NCBI RefSeq assembly: GCF_900100795.1
Contig: NZ_FNCO01000001.1
Span: 310,001 to 374,000 of the forward strand
Reading direction: 5' to 3'
DNA from: Pseudomonas abietaniphila
GTDB lineage: Bacteria; Pseudomonadota; Gammaproteobacteria; Pseudomonadales; Pseudomonadaceae
Length of the DNA: 64,000 bases
In this document: positions 18,103 through 26,485 of the stretch, piece after piece
Layout of the letters: every line of letters begins with the position of its first letter
Numbering within the stretch: the first letter of the stretch is position 1
Notes under the pieces: generated by a model
Database searches by the model: none
What the model was told of the DNA's origin: nothing
The model's input: the letters and a program-made list of their open reading frames with translations, nothing else
Position numbers and translations under genes: made by a program

Positions 18103-18951
18103 ATGACGTTTGCATTAAAAGGTGGTTCGGTCGAAACGTTGCGGGTCACTGCGCAAACCCGGACGCCGCATGTCACCCTGAGTCAAGTGACTCGCTCATT
18201 CAAAAAGGCTGGGGCCCGCGAGATGTTCGCAGCGCTGGGACCTATCGATCTGACGCTGAACAAAGGGGAATTCTTTTCCGTTGTCGGGCCTTCGGGCTGC
18301 GGAAAGTCCACCTTGATGGACGTGCTCTCCGGGCTTGCCCGTCCCACGTCTGGCGAAGTGATGTTCGAGGGAAAAGTGATTTCCAGCGTGCCGGACGGCG
18401 TCGGTGTGGTGTTTCAGGAAGACGCCTCGTTTCCGTGGCTGACCGTGCGCGACAACATCGCTTTCGGGCTTCGTCGCAGTGGTGTCGATGGCCCCGAAGT
18501 CGAGCGCCGTGTTGCCTATGCGCTGGGGTTCATGGGCCTGAGGGATTTCGCGGGCGCTTACCCGGCCCAACTGTCCGGCGGCATGCGCCAGCGCGTGTGT
18601 ATCGCCCGCACGCTGGTGATGCAGCCACGGCTGATTCTGATGGATGAACCCTTCGGCGCCCTGGACCAGCAGACCCGTCTGCTGATGGGCGATGAGTTGC
18701 TGCGGCTGTGGCGCGAAACCTCCGCCACGGTATTGCTGATTACCCACGCGCTGGACGAGGCGGCAATGCTCTCGGACCGGGTCGGGGTGATGTCTTCACG
18801 GCCCGGGTTGTTCATCGACATGGTCGAGACCGGCTGGGATCGCGACCGCGACAGTCGCGTGGTGTCAACGCCGCGATTTGGCGAGATCAATGCGCGTCTG
18901 TGGGAAAAACTGCGGGTGGAAACCATGAAGGTCATGGGCACGCAGCACTGA
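18103..18951 (+). CDS. ABC transporter ATP-binding protein (TauB/SsuB type)
   Basis: A 282-residue nucleotide-binding subunit. Walker A is GPSGCGKST (about residue 63), the Q-loop is VVFQEDASFPWLT, the signature is LSGGMRQR, Walker B is LILMDEPFGALD and the switch His is in LLITHALDEA. Family members energise import of nitrate, sulfonate or aromatic-acid substrates at the inner membrane. GGAGGAGTGAAGA directly precedes the ATG. It is the first gene of a tight operon whose next start is 30 bases on. Confidence 0.92.
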   Translation: MTFALKGGSVETLRVTAQTRTPHVTLSQVTRSFKKAGAREMFAALGPIDLTLNKGEFFSVVGPSGCGKSTLMDVLSGLARPTSGEVMFEGKVISSVPDGVGVVFQEDASFPWLTVRDNIAFGLRRSGVDGPEVERRVAYALGFMGLRDFAGAYPAQLSGGMRQRVCIARTLVMQPRLILMDEPFGALDQQTRLLMGDELLRLWRETSATVLLITHALDEAAMLSDRVGVMSSRPGLFIDMVETGWDRDRDSRVVSTPRFGEINARLWEKLRVETMKVMGTQH

Positions 18952-18981
18952 TCTGGCCGAGCCATTGTCGAGGACGTCGAT

Positions 18982-19731
18982 TTGAATACCGAAAGCGTGC
19001 TGCGGTCCGCGTTGGTCGCCGGTTTTATCGGGCTGATCGAGTTGCTGTGTCGCACTCATGTCATCCCGCAAAGCGTATTGATTCCGCCTTCGCAGATGTT
19101 CGCCCATCTGCTGGCGCTGATGTCGGCCGGTCATTACGGCAACGACATCCTGTTCAGTTTCACCAACATTCTGGTGTCGGCGTTCATCGCCATCATCAGC
19201 GGATTTTTCATCGGCCTGGCGGTGCATTCGATGCCGCGTTTTCGCGCTGCACTGGAGCCATTGCTGGCCAGCTACTACGCCGTTCCGACGTTCATTTTCT
19301 ATCCGGTGTTCATCGTCGTATTCGGGGTCGGTCATGGCTCGATCATCGCGATCGCCGTGTTGCTTGCCATCGTGGCGATGATCACCGCGACGCTGACCGG
19401 CCTGGACCGCATTCCCCACGTATTGCGTAAAAGCGCGGCGGTGATGCGCATGTCGCGGCTGGAGACGGCCTGGCGCATCGAGCTGCCCGCCGCGTTGCCG
19501 TACCTGTTCGGCGGGGTGAAGCTGGCCGTGGCGTACGCGTTCATCGGTGTGATTGCGTCCGAGTTCATCCTGTCGGGGGCTGGCATCGGTTACGCCATTG
19601 CCTTCGCTTACAACAACTTTGAAAGCGACAACATGTACGCCCTCATGTTGCTGGTGTTGATCAGCGTCACGTTGATCAATGCGGTGCTCAACTTCTTCGA
19701 CCGTCGCTTGCAAGCGCGTCGTCAACGGTGA
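18982..19731 (+). CDS. ABC transporter permease (TauC/SsuC type), 1
   Basis: A 249-residue inner-membrane permease with about six helices. The cytoplasmic EAA-like loop (MRMSRLETAWRIELPAALPYLFGGVKLAVAYAFIGVIASEF, about residues 152-192) contacts the ATPase. The start codon appears to be TTG at 18982, preceded by GAGGA at about 8 bases; no better ATG precedes the first helix. Its last four bases overlap the GTG of the second permease, so the two are coupled and probably form a heterodimeric channel. Confidence 0.88.
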   Translation: MNTESVLRSALVAGFIGLIELLCRTHVIPQSVLIPPSQMFAHLLALMSAGHYGNDILFSFTNILVSAFIAIISGFFIGLAVHSMPRFRAALEPLLASYYAVPTFIFYPVFIVVFGVGHGSIIAIAVLLAIVAMITATLTGLDRIPHVLRKSAAVMRMSRLETAWRIELPAALPYLFGGVKLAVAYAFIGVIASEFILSGAGIGYAIAFAYNNFESDNMYALMLLVLISVTLINAVLNFFDRRLQARRQR

Positions 19732-20468
19732 CTGCCATGCAGAGATTTTTTCCGACCTGTTTACTGGTGATCGCGCTGATCGCCGCGTGGCAGCTGTTGC
19801 ACATGGCGATAGGGGCGGGAGCCCTCACATCGCCCTGGATGACGCTCACGCATTTGCTGTCGATGATGGGCACGGTCGAGCTTTGGGTAAACGTCGGCGA
19901 AACCGCCAAGGCGTTTGCCTACGCCATGAGCCTCGCACTGGTCGGCGGCATCGTCCTTGGCGTGCTGCTGGGGGTGAACCGGCTGGCGGGCGCGGTCGCC
20001 GAGCCGATCCTGCTTAACCTGTACGCCATTCCCAAAGTGACGCTGTACCCGCTGGTGCTGCTGTGCTTCGGGCTTGGGCTGTCCTCGAAAGTGGCGTTCG
20101 GCGTGATGCACGGGCTGATCCCGATCCTGCTGTTCACCATGAACGCCATCCGCCAGATGCGCCCCGTGTACCTGCGCACGGCCGGCACCCTTCGGCTGAC
20201 GCCGATCCAGTCGCTGTTCCATGTGCTGCTGCCGGCGATTCTGCCGGAGATCGTGGCCGGCGTGAGACTGGGTTTCGCACTGACACTGCTTGGCGTGCTG
20301 ATCGGCGAGATGTTCGCCTCGCAGCGCGGCCTGGGCTACATGGCCGTCAATGCGATGGGCCTCGGCGACATCCCGACGATCATGGCCGTGGCGCTGTTGC
20401 TCACGCTGATTGCCGTCACCTGCAACAGCTTGATGCTGATGCTCGACAAGAAACTGCAGCACCGATAA
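19728..20468 (+). CDS. ABC transporter permease (TauC/SsuC type), 2
   Basis: A 246-residue permease with a helix at its N-terminus (FFPTCLLVIALIAAWQLLHMAIGA) and the coupling loop TAGTLRLTPIQSLFHVLLPAILPEIVAGVRLGFALTLLGVLIGEMF. The start is GTG 19728 (overlapping the previous TGA) or ATG 19737, three codons later. It is the partner of permease 1. Importers with two different permeases of this class are known for some aromatic and pyrimidine-like substrates. Confidence 0.88.
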   Translation: MTAMQRFFPTCLLVIALIAAWQLLHMAIGAGALTSPWMTLTHLLSMMGTVELWVNVGETAKAFAYAMSLALVGGIVLGVLLGVNRLAGAVAEPILLNLYAIPKVTLYPLVLLCFGLGLSSKVAFGVMHGLIPILLFTMNAIRQMRPVYLRTAGTLRLTPIQSLFHVLLPAILPEIVAGVRLGFALTLLGVLIGEMFASQRGLGYMAVNAMGLGDIPTIMAVALLLTLIAVTCNSLMLMLDKKLQHR

Positions 20469-20510
20469 CTGACGTTCACCGAACTGTATCCACACTTAGG
20501 GGTAACCACG

Positions 20511-21347
20511 ATGTATGACGTATTCCAGACTGACCGCCTCATCGATCTTTGGCTGGCCGAAGACATCGGTTATTGCGACCTGACCGCCCAGGTCATGATC
20601 GAGGCGGACGAAGTCGGCGCTTTCTACATGAATGCCCGCGAGACATTGATCGTTTCCGGTATCGACATTGCGGCCCGGGTCTTCAAGCGTTACGACCCGA
20701 CGCTGGAAGTGATTGTCCGCGTCAAAGACGGGCAGAAGATCGAAGCGGGCACCGTGATGATCGATGTGCGCGGCAACGCTCGCAGCGTGCTGACCGCGGA
20801 ACGCACCGCGCTGAACATCGTGCAGCGCATGTCCGGCATCGCCAACGAAACCGCCAAGTACGTGGCCGCTGTTGCGGGGAGCAAGGCTCGCCTGATCGAC
20901 ACCCGCAAAACCACACCCGGTCTGCGCATGCTGGAGAAGCACGCCGTGACCTGCGGTGGCGGTTTGAACCATCGTCTTGGCCTGGACAACGGCGTGATGA
21001 TCAAGGACAACCACATCGCGGTGTGTGGCGGTATCACCCAGGCGGTGCAACGCGCACGTCGTCAGTTGCCGGTGCTGACCAAGCTGGAAGTCGAGTGCGA
21101 CAGCCTGACCCAGGTCGCCGAAGCACTGGAAGCCAACGTCGACGTGATCATGCTCGACAACATGAGCGTGGTGGACATGACCGAGGCGGTGAAGATGGTC
21201 AACGGGCGCACCAAACTGGAAGCGTCAGGCGGCATCAACCTGTCCACCATTGGCGCCATCTCCATGACCGGTGTCGACTACATCTCCACCAGCAAACTCA
21301 ACCAGGCGGCGGTCTGTGTAGACATCGGTCTGGACGAAGCGGAGTAA
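20511..21347 (+). CDS. NadC-like phosphoribosyltransferase (quinolinate PRTase/ModD family)
   Basis: A 278-residue enzyme with the full quinolinate phosphoribosyltransferase motif set. These are [17 protein letters not shown] (about residue 130), [21 protein letters not shown] (about 147-167), LEVECDSL (about 193), VIMLDNMS (about 213) and EASGGI (about 238). The Arg, His and Lys residues that hold the dicarboxylate and the PRPP phosphates are all kept, so it should be active. NadC makes NaMN and CO2 from quinolinate and PRPP; ModD is a homologue of unclear function found beside importers. AGGGG lies 8-9 bases before the ATG. Its setting beside an importer and a PRPP-making enzyme argues that it acts on an imported substrate rather than in housekeeping NAD synthesis. 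Confidence 0.88.
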   Translation: MYDVFQTDRLIDLWLAEDIGYCDLTAQVMIEADEVGAFYMNARETLIVSGIDIAARVFKRYDPTLEVIVRVKDGQKIEAGTVMIDVRGNARSVLTAERTALNIVQRMSGIANETAKYVAAVAGSKARLIDTRKTTPGLRMLEKHAVTCGGGLNHRLGLDNGVMIKDNHIAVCGGITQAVQRARRQLPVLTKLEVECDSLTQVAEALEANVDVIMLDNMSVVDMTEAVKMVNGRTKLEASGGINLSTIGAISMTGVDYISTSKLNQAAVCVDIGLDEAE

Positions 21348-21352
21348 GGCAC

Positions 21353-23398
21353 ATGGCGCAGGGCATCTTCTTCTTTGTTGTCGGCCCCAGCGGAGCCGGT
21401 AAGGATTCGTTGATCGAAGGCGCCCGCGCCCACCTCGGTGACACCGGTGGTTATGTGTTCGCTCGCCGCACGATCACGCGCCCCACCGGCGCGCCGGGCG
21501 AGGATCACAACGGCGTCTCCGAGGCTCAATTCCGGTCGTCCGTGAGCGCAGGGGAATTCCTCATCACCTGGGATGCTCACGGGCTGTCCTATGGTTTGCC
21601 AGTCGATCTGCTCGCTGCGTTGAACGATGGCTGCAACGTCATCGCCAATGGCTCGCGCAAAATGATCCGCGAGCTGGCGCGGCGGGTGCCGAGGCTGATC
21701 GTCGTGGAGGTCACGGCGTCCACCGACGTGCTGGCAGCGCGGATTCTGGCTCGCGGGCGGGAAACCGCGCTTGAGGCGCGGGCGCGGGTCATGCGTCAGG
21801 TTGAGCCGTTGCCGGTGGACATCGAAACGATCCGCGTCAATAACGACGGCGCACTGGAGCAAGGGATCAACGCCTTTGTTCGCGCGTTGGCCAACGCCAC
21901 CCAGCGCGTTCGGTTGCGCCGTGTGCCCTTGTCTACCGGGCTTGAGCGGGTGGCTTATTTGCCTGTCAAAAGCGCTGTTCTGTCGGTGGCGGATTACCTG
22001 GGGGGATCGAAGGTGGACCTGCTGGCCGACGACACCTCCTTGAGCGTGCAGATTCACGGCCTGGACGCGGCGGGACTGCTGGCGGCGAACGAGATCGGCT
22101 TGAGCGAGGAGGCGTTCTCGCACTGGGGCGTGGCCGAGGGCACCGAGATCGCCCTGCGCCGTACGCCATCGCCGGCCAGCCGCCAGGCGTTGATCCAAAA
22201 AGTCCAGGGTCACGAGCTGGGCGAAACGGAATACGAAATGCTGCTGCGCGACATCATTGAAGGGCGCTATACGGACGGTGAAATCAGTGCGTTTCTGGTC
22301 AGCGCCACGCGCAGCCTGTCCGATGCCGAAGTCATCGCCCTCGCCAGGGTGCGCAGCCGCTTCACGCCGACCATGCAATGGGAGCGTCCCATCGTGGTCG
22401 ACAAGCACTCGATGGGCGGTGTGCCCGGCAGCCGCATCACACTCCTGGTGGTGCCCATCGTGGCCGCCCACGGCATGGCAATGCCCAAGACTTCATCGCG
22501 CGCGATCACGTCGGCGGCGGGCACGGCCGATGCCATGGAGTCGGTGGCACGTGTGGACCTGACCACCGCCGATGTTCAGCGCTGTGTGCAAGAGGCCGGG
22601 GCGTGCATCGCCTGGAACGGCCGGCTCAATCACTCGGTGGTCGATGACGTCATGAACGCAATCACCCGGCCACTCGGGCTGGACTCCAATCGCTGGTCGG
22701 TCGCCTCGATCCTGTCGAAGAAGCTCACGGCAGGTTCGACCCACGTGGTCGTCGATCTGCCGTACGGCCCGCGCACCAAGCTCAAGACCCAGGCCCAGGC
22801 GAGGGAACTGGGTGACCTGTTCGAGCGTGTCGGGGCGGGTTTGGGGCTGACCGTGGTCGCCTTCGCCACCGACGGCAGCCAACCGATTGGCCGGGGCATC
22901 GGGCCGTCGCTGGAGGTGCGTGACGTGCGTGCGGTGTTGGCCAATGAGCCAGCGGCGCCACAGGACCTGCGCGACAAGGCGGTGTTCTTCGCGGGGCAGA
23001 TTCTGGCGTGGGACCCTGCCGTGGGCAGCGTGGAAGCCGGCCGTGAACTGGCCGAAAAACTGCTGGCGAGCGGCGAAGCCAATGCCGCCTTCGAGCGGAT
23101 CATTGATGCGCAGGGCAGAAAGACACCGGTCTTGCCCAGTGCATTGACGGTTTCGGTCTGCGCCACGGCTGAGGGACGGGTGACCGAGCTGGATGGCTGG
23201 CGGATCGGCGAGATCGCCCGACGCGCAGGCGCTCCGGCGGATAAGTCCGCAGGTATAGACCTCAAGGTCGGGCAGGGTGATCACGTGAAGCCGGGGCAAT
23301 GCCTTTACGTGATTCATGGCTCCAATGGCGCAGACCTTGAGTCGGCGAGCGTGTTGGCACAGATGAGCGATGGCGTGACGGTTGCGCCCACGTCGTGA
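21353..23398 (+). CDS. Fusion: ribose 1,5-bisphosphokinase (PhnN) + AMP/thymidine phosphorylase-like enzyme
   Basis: A 681-residue protein starting at ATG 21353, 5 bases after the NadC-like stop, with AAGGCAC just upstream. Residues 1-185 are PhnN-like: P-loop [12 protein letters not shown] (Lys 17), then FARRTITRP and [16 protein letters not shown]. Residues 190-681 match archaeal-type AMP phosphorylases: [13 protein letters not shown] (about 349), [18 protein letters not shown] (about 378), [19 protein letters not shown], and [19 protein letters not shown] (about 506). From the known families, AMP + Pi would give adenine + ribose 1,5-bisphosphate, and the kinase would convert that with ATP to PRPP. 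The two reactions are sequential, so the fusion is functionally sensible. Open reading upstream of 21353 in this frame lies over the NadC-like gene and is not coding. Confidence 0.88.
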   Translation: MAQGIFFFVVGPSGAGKDSLIEGARAHLGDTGGYVFARRTITRPTGAPGEDHNGVSEAQFRSSVSAGEFLITWDAHGLSYGLPVDLLAALNDGCNVIANGSRKMIRELARRVPRLIVVEVTASTDVLAARILARGRETALEARARVMRQVEPLPVDIETIRVNNDGALEQGINAFVRALANATQRVRLRRVPLSTGLERVAYLPVKSAVLSVADYLGGSKVDLLADDTSLSVQIHGLDAAGLLAANEIGLSEEAFSHWGVAEGTEIALRRTPSPASRQALIQKVQGHELGETEYEMLLRDIIEGRYTDGEISAFLVSATRSLSDAEVIALARVRSRFTPTMQWERPIVVDKHSMGGVPGSRITLLVVPIVAAHGMAMPKTSSRAITSAAGTADAMESVARVDLTTADVQRCVQEAGACIAWNGRLNHSVVDDVMNAITRPLGLDSNRWSVASILSKKLTAGSTHVVVDLPYGPRTKLKTQAQARELGDLFERVGAGLGLTVVAFATDGSQPIGRGIGPSLEVRDVRAVLANEPAAPQDLRDKAVFFAGQILAWDPAVGSVEAGRELAEKLLASGEANAAFERIIDAQGRKTPVLPSALTVSVCATAEGRVTELDGWRIGEIARRAGAPADKSAGIDLKVGQGDHVKPGQCLYVIHGSNGADLESASVLAQMSDGVTVAPTS

Positions 23399-23403
23399 TC
23401 CGC

Positions 23404-23424
23404 GCCCGGCGTCAACCGGGCTTT
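23404..23424 (+). terminator. Weak intra-operon hairpin
   Basis: GCCCGG (23404-23409), a 6-base loop, CCGGGC (23416-23421) and TTT lie between the fusion gene and the ProB-like gene. The T-run is short. It may attenuate transcription or stabilise the upstream mRNA end. Confidence 0.4.
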
Positions 23425-23446
23425 ACACGAGAACCGAGGTGAGCAC

Positions 23447-24559
23447 ATGCGTGAGGCGATAGCGACCACACAACGCTGGGTCATCCACATCGAGAGCCGT
23501 CTGATCGCGGGGCATGATGGCCTGAACACGGACGCTATCAACCGGTTGGCCGGTGAACTGGCGACCCTGCATCAACGCGGCCTCGACGTGGTGGTGGTGT
23601 CGGCCGGTGCCACAGCTGCGTGCGCAGGCCCCGCCAATGCCGCCCCGTTGCCGCTGCACGAAGCGCAGGCGTTGGCCGCCATTGGCCAGATCAAACTGAC
23701 CAATGGATGGGCCCAGGGCCTGGCCGCGCATGGTCTGCAGTCGGCGCAGATCCTTCTGACCCAGGACGACCTGTCACATCGCAAGCATTATCTGAACGCC
23801 CGCAGCACCTTGCAGGTGTTGCTCGGCAAAGGTGTGGTCTCGGTGGTCAGTGAAAACGGCACCATTGCCAGTCACGGGATTCGTGCCGGTGACACCGACA
23901 GCCTGGGCGCGCTGGTGGTCAACCTGGTTCAAGCCGACGTGTACGTGCTGCTGACCGAGGTGCAAGGTCTGCTGATGCCTGCCGCTGAATCCGGACAAGC
24001 CGACACCTTCATCGACCAGGCCGCAGCGGGTGATGCGACCCTGGACCGATGCGCGCACGACATGACCGAACGCCTCGGCTTCGACGTGCGTTCCTGGTTG
24101 CGTTCGGCGCGGCTGGCGGCGCGCTCCGGTGCGCACACGGTGATCGCCGACGGGCGCCAGGCCGGTGTCCTCGACGCCATTGCCCGTGGCGCGCCAGTCG
24201 GTACGTTGCTCACCTCGGACACGCACCCGGCGGCGTCGCGGGGACGCTGGCTCGCCAATCAGTTGCCGATGCGCGGCGTACTGGAAATCATCGCCGGTTC
24301 ATACCCCGGTGAATCGGATGCAAGCGGGATCACGGCGCTGATGGTCCTGCGTGTCGAGGGCGTCTTTCAGCGCGGAGACATGGTGGTGTGCCGGGGCGCC
24401 GACGGCGTCGAACTGGCACGCGGGCTGGTCAATTACAGCGCCCAGGAAATCCAGAAGCTGCGGGGTCAGTTCGTCGAGGCGTTTTCCCGGCAGATCGGTT
24501 ATGTCGCGGAGCCGGACATCATCAGCCGTGAAAACCTGGTCGCGTATGCGGCGCCTTGA
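23447..24559 (+). CDS. ProB-like amino-acid-kinase fold protein with PUA domain, probable pseudokinase
   Basis: A 370-residue protein that aligns end to end with glutamate 5-kinase: an amino-acid-kinase domain (about 10-260) and a C-terminal PUA domain (about 275-360). The QLLAAVGQ-like, LNARSTLQVLL and GLVNYSAQEI blocks are kept. By alignment from memory with E. coli ProB, all three catalytic residues are changed: the P-loop Lys 10 is His 14 (VIHIES for VVKLGTS), Asp 150 is Gly (SENGTI for NENDAV), and Lys 217 is Trp (SWLRSA for TKLQAA). It is therefore unlikely to phosphorylate glutamate and may be a regulatory or binding subunit. GAGGTGAG precedes the ATG. It is the last gene of the operon. 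Confidence 0.82.
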   Translation: MREAIATTQRWVIHIESRLIAGHDGLNTDAINRLAGELATLHQRGLDVVVVSAGATAACAGPANAAPLPLHEAQALAAIGQIKLTNGWAQGLAAHGLQSAQILLTQDDLSHRKHYLNARSTLQVLLGKGVVSVVSENGTIASHGIRAGDTDSLGALVVNLVQADVYVLLTEVQGLLMPAAESGQADTFIDQAAAGDATLDRCAHDMTERLGFDVRSWLRSARLAARSGAHTVIADGRQAGVLDAIARGAPVGTLLTSDTHPAASRGRWLANQLPMRGVLEIIAGSYPGESDASGITALMVLRVEGVFQRGDMVVCRGADGVELARGLVNYSAQEIQKLRGQFVEAFSRQIGYVAEPDIISRENLVAYAAP

Positions 24560-24576
24560 CGGCCGACCGAGCGTCC

Positions 24577-25530
24577 TCAGCCATTGGCGCCGTTAGCGGC
24601 CGTAAACAACGTTTTCTGCATCGCTTGTGGCGGCTTGCCGAACGCGCGCAAAAAGGCCTGGCGCATACGTTCCCGGTCACCGAATCCGGTAGCCCTGGCG
24701 ACAACTTCCACCGGATGGCGGCTGGTCTCCATCATCACGCGAGCGGCTTCAAGGCGCAGGCTTTCGATGGCCTTCGCCGGGGTTTGCCCGGTCTCCTCCC
24801 GAAACACCCGACTGAACTGCCGAGGACTGAGGCGGGCCACGGCAGCGAGTGCGTCGATTGATAAGTCGTCCGTCAGGTTTTCACGCGCATAGGCCATCGC
24901 CAGTTGGACGCGATCGGACTTCGGGTCCAGTTCCAGCAGTGCGGAAAACTGTGATTGCTCGCTGCCCCGACGCTGATAAATGACCAGTTTGCGGGCAATC
25001 CTGCGGGCCAGATCGCTGCCCAGATCGGTCTCGACCATCGCCAGTGCCATGTCCACGCCGGCACTCATGCCGGCGCCTGTCCAGGTCTGACCGTCCACGA
25101 CGAACAGGCGATCCTCTTCCAGCTGTATCTCGGGATAGCGTTGCCGGAATGCCGGTGCGTGCAACCAGTGCGTGGTGGCGCGCTTGCCGGTCAGCAGGCC
25201 CGCCTCGGCGAGCAAGAAGGCACCGACACACAGCGAAGCGACGCGACGGGACTGGGCCGAGGCCGCCTTCACAAATTCGATCAGGGCGTTGTCCGGGGTG
25301 TCGAGTTCGAGGTAACCGCTGACGATCACCGTGTCGTAGCCCTCGGGCCTGAGTGCTGTGCTATTGACCGAAAACCCCTGCGAGGACATCACGGCGCCTC
25401 CCGCCTCAGACACCAGATGAAATTCATAGGCCTGCTCGCCCTGGAACAGGTTGGCGCATTCGAATACAGAGCCCACCGCAAGGCTGAGGGATTGAAAGCC
25501 GGGGTGAACCACCAGCGCAACGCTATGCAT
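24577..25530 (-). CDS. GlxA family AraC-type transcriptional regulator
   Basis: A 317-residue regulator with an N-terminal DJ-1/PfpI-like domain (about residues 1-185; VALVVHPGFQ, then VASLCVGAFLLAEAGLLTGKRATTHW with the elbow Cys) and a C-terminal AraC domain. The AraC domain has two helix-turn-helices: LSIDALAAVARLSPRQFSRVFREETGQTP and PVEVVARATGFGDRERMRQAFLRAFGKPP. The start at 25530 has TGGAGA 7-9 bases upstream. It converges on the ProB-like gene with only 17 bases between the stops. Family members often control amine or amino-acid catabolism. Its target here is not evident. Confidence 0.85.
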   Translation of the reverse strand: MHSVALVVHPGFQSLSLAVGSVFECANLFQGEQAYEFHLVSEAGGAVMSSQGFSVNSTALRPEGYDTVIVSGYLELDTPDNALIEFVKAASAQSRRVASLCVGAFLLAEAGLLTGKRATTHWLHAPAFRQRYPEIQLEEDRLFVVDGQTWTGAGMSAGVDMALAMVETDLGSDLARRIARKLVIYQRRGSEQSQFSALLELDPKSDRVQLAMAYARENLTDDLSIDALAAVARLSPRQFSRVFREETGQTPAKAIESLRLEAARVMMETSRHPVEVVARATGFGDRERMRQAFLRAFGKPPQAMQKTLFTAANGANG

Positions 25531-25724
25531 CAAGACATCTCCAGGTGAGCGGGGCATGCGCATGGATTGTCATGGCCCGCCGCGTGGCTGGCAACTGTGT
25601 TCTGCGAATCAGGCGGGCCAGTGGGCCGATGACCGAAAAAAGGACAGAAGCCCATGTCCGAAATCCTTGCGGATTCGACATTGTGAAGGGGAGCACCTGC
25701 TCTTAACATTCGCTTCAACAGGTG

Positions 25725-25737
25725 AGACGACTGGTCT
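25725..25737. promoter_or_regulatory. Candidate operator upstream of TetR gene
   Basis: AGAC-N5-GTCT (25725-25737) lies 18 bases before the TetR start. It recalls the TAGACC/GGTCTA half-sites of NemR-type repressors but is an imperfect copy. Evidence is weak. Confidence 0.3.
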
Positions 25738-25754
25738 ACTTAGAGGCGAAGACG

Positions 25755-26351
25755 ATGACCGTCACTGAACGTAAACATGCCCGACAGCACATTCTCGATG
25801 TCGCGAAGTTAATCATCGGCAGGAAAGGATTCTCCGCCGTCGGTCTTAACGAAGTGCTTCAGGCTGCACAGGTGCCCAAAGGTTCTTTCTATAACTACTT
25901 TGGTTCAAAGGACGTTTTCGGAGTGGCGCTGCTGGACGGTTACTTTGAAACCTACATGGATGACGTGACAAGGATTTTCAGCAGAACGGGATTATCCGAA
26001 TACCAAAAACTGGACCTGTACTGGCAACAGTGGATCGACAACCAGACGAGCGAGACCGAGTCGGGAAACTGCCTGGCCGTGAAGCTTGGCGCCGAGGTTG
26101 CCGACCTGTCAGAGCCCATGAGGCTGGCCCTGGAACGCGGCACGGCGAGGATCATTGCTGCCCTGGCAGCGTCGATAGCCCGCGGTCTTGAAGAGCGATC
26201 GGTCACGGTGAGTGAGGGAGCAGAGCGCACGGCATTTCGGCTCTACTCGCTGTGGTTGGGCGCCAGCGTGATGGCCAAGATTACGCGCAGCGCCAGCCCC
26301 TTCGTCGACGCCAGTGTCATGACTCGCGCCGTATTGAAACACCCCGGGTAA
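25755..26351 (+). CDS. TetR/AcrR family regulator (NemR/AcuR-like)
   Basis: A 198-residue repressor. The N-terminal TetR helix-turn-helix is ILDVAKLIIGRKGFSAVGLNEVLQAAQVPKGSFYNYFGSKDVFG (about residues 14-57), followed by a ligand-binding domain with GNCLAVKLGAEVADLS, where Cys 103 or so is a possible electrophile sensor. I chose the start at 25755 because AGAGGCGAAGACG directly precedes it. It lies upstream of, and reads toward, the aldehyde dehydrogenase and Old Yellow Enzyme genes, an arrangement typical of NemR-like control of electrophile detoxification. Confidence 0.85.
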   Translation: MTVTERKHARQHILDVAKLIIGRKGFSAVGLNEVLQAAQVPKGSFYNYFGSKDVFGVALLDGYFETYMDDVTRIFSRTGLSEYQKLDLYWQQWIDNQTSETESGNCLAVKLGAEVADLSEPMRLALERGTARIIAALAASIARGLEERSVTVSEGAERTAFRLYSLWLGASVMAKITRSASPFVDASVMTRAVLKHPG

Positions 26352-26485
26352 CCGCTATTAACGACTTTTAACGGGATCAAGCGTCAGTTGATCTCTCGGG
26401 ATCTGTTGCCCAAAAAACAAGCTGTTTAGTTGCACTTTTCGACGTCACGAACGTTTACAAATCATTGAATCTGGAGAGTAGGAAC

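Noticed and set aside
20549-21352. Long open frame continuous with the PhnN-phosphorylase gene, giving a 949-residue protein
   Set aside because: The first 268 codons lie over the NadC-like gene in another frame and read as Arg/Gly/His-rich shadow. The real protein starts at 21353 with its own Shine-Dalgarno.
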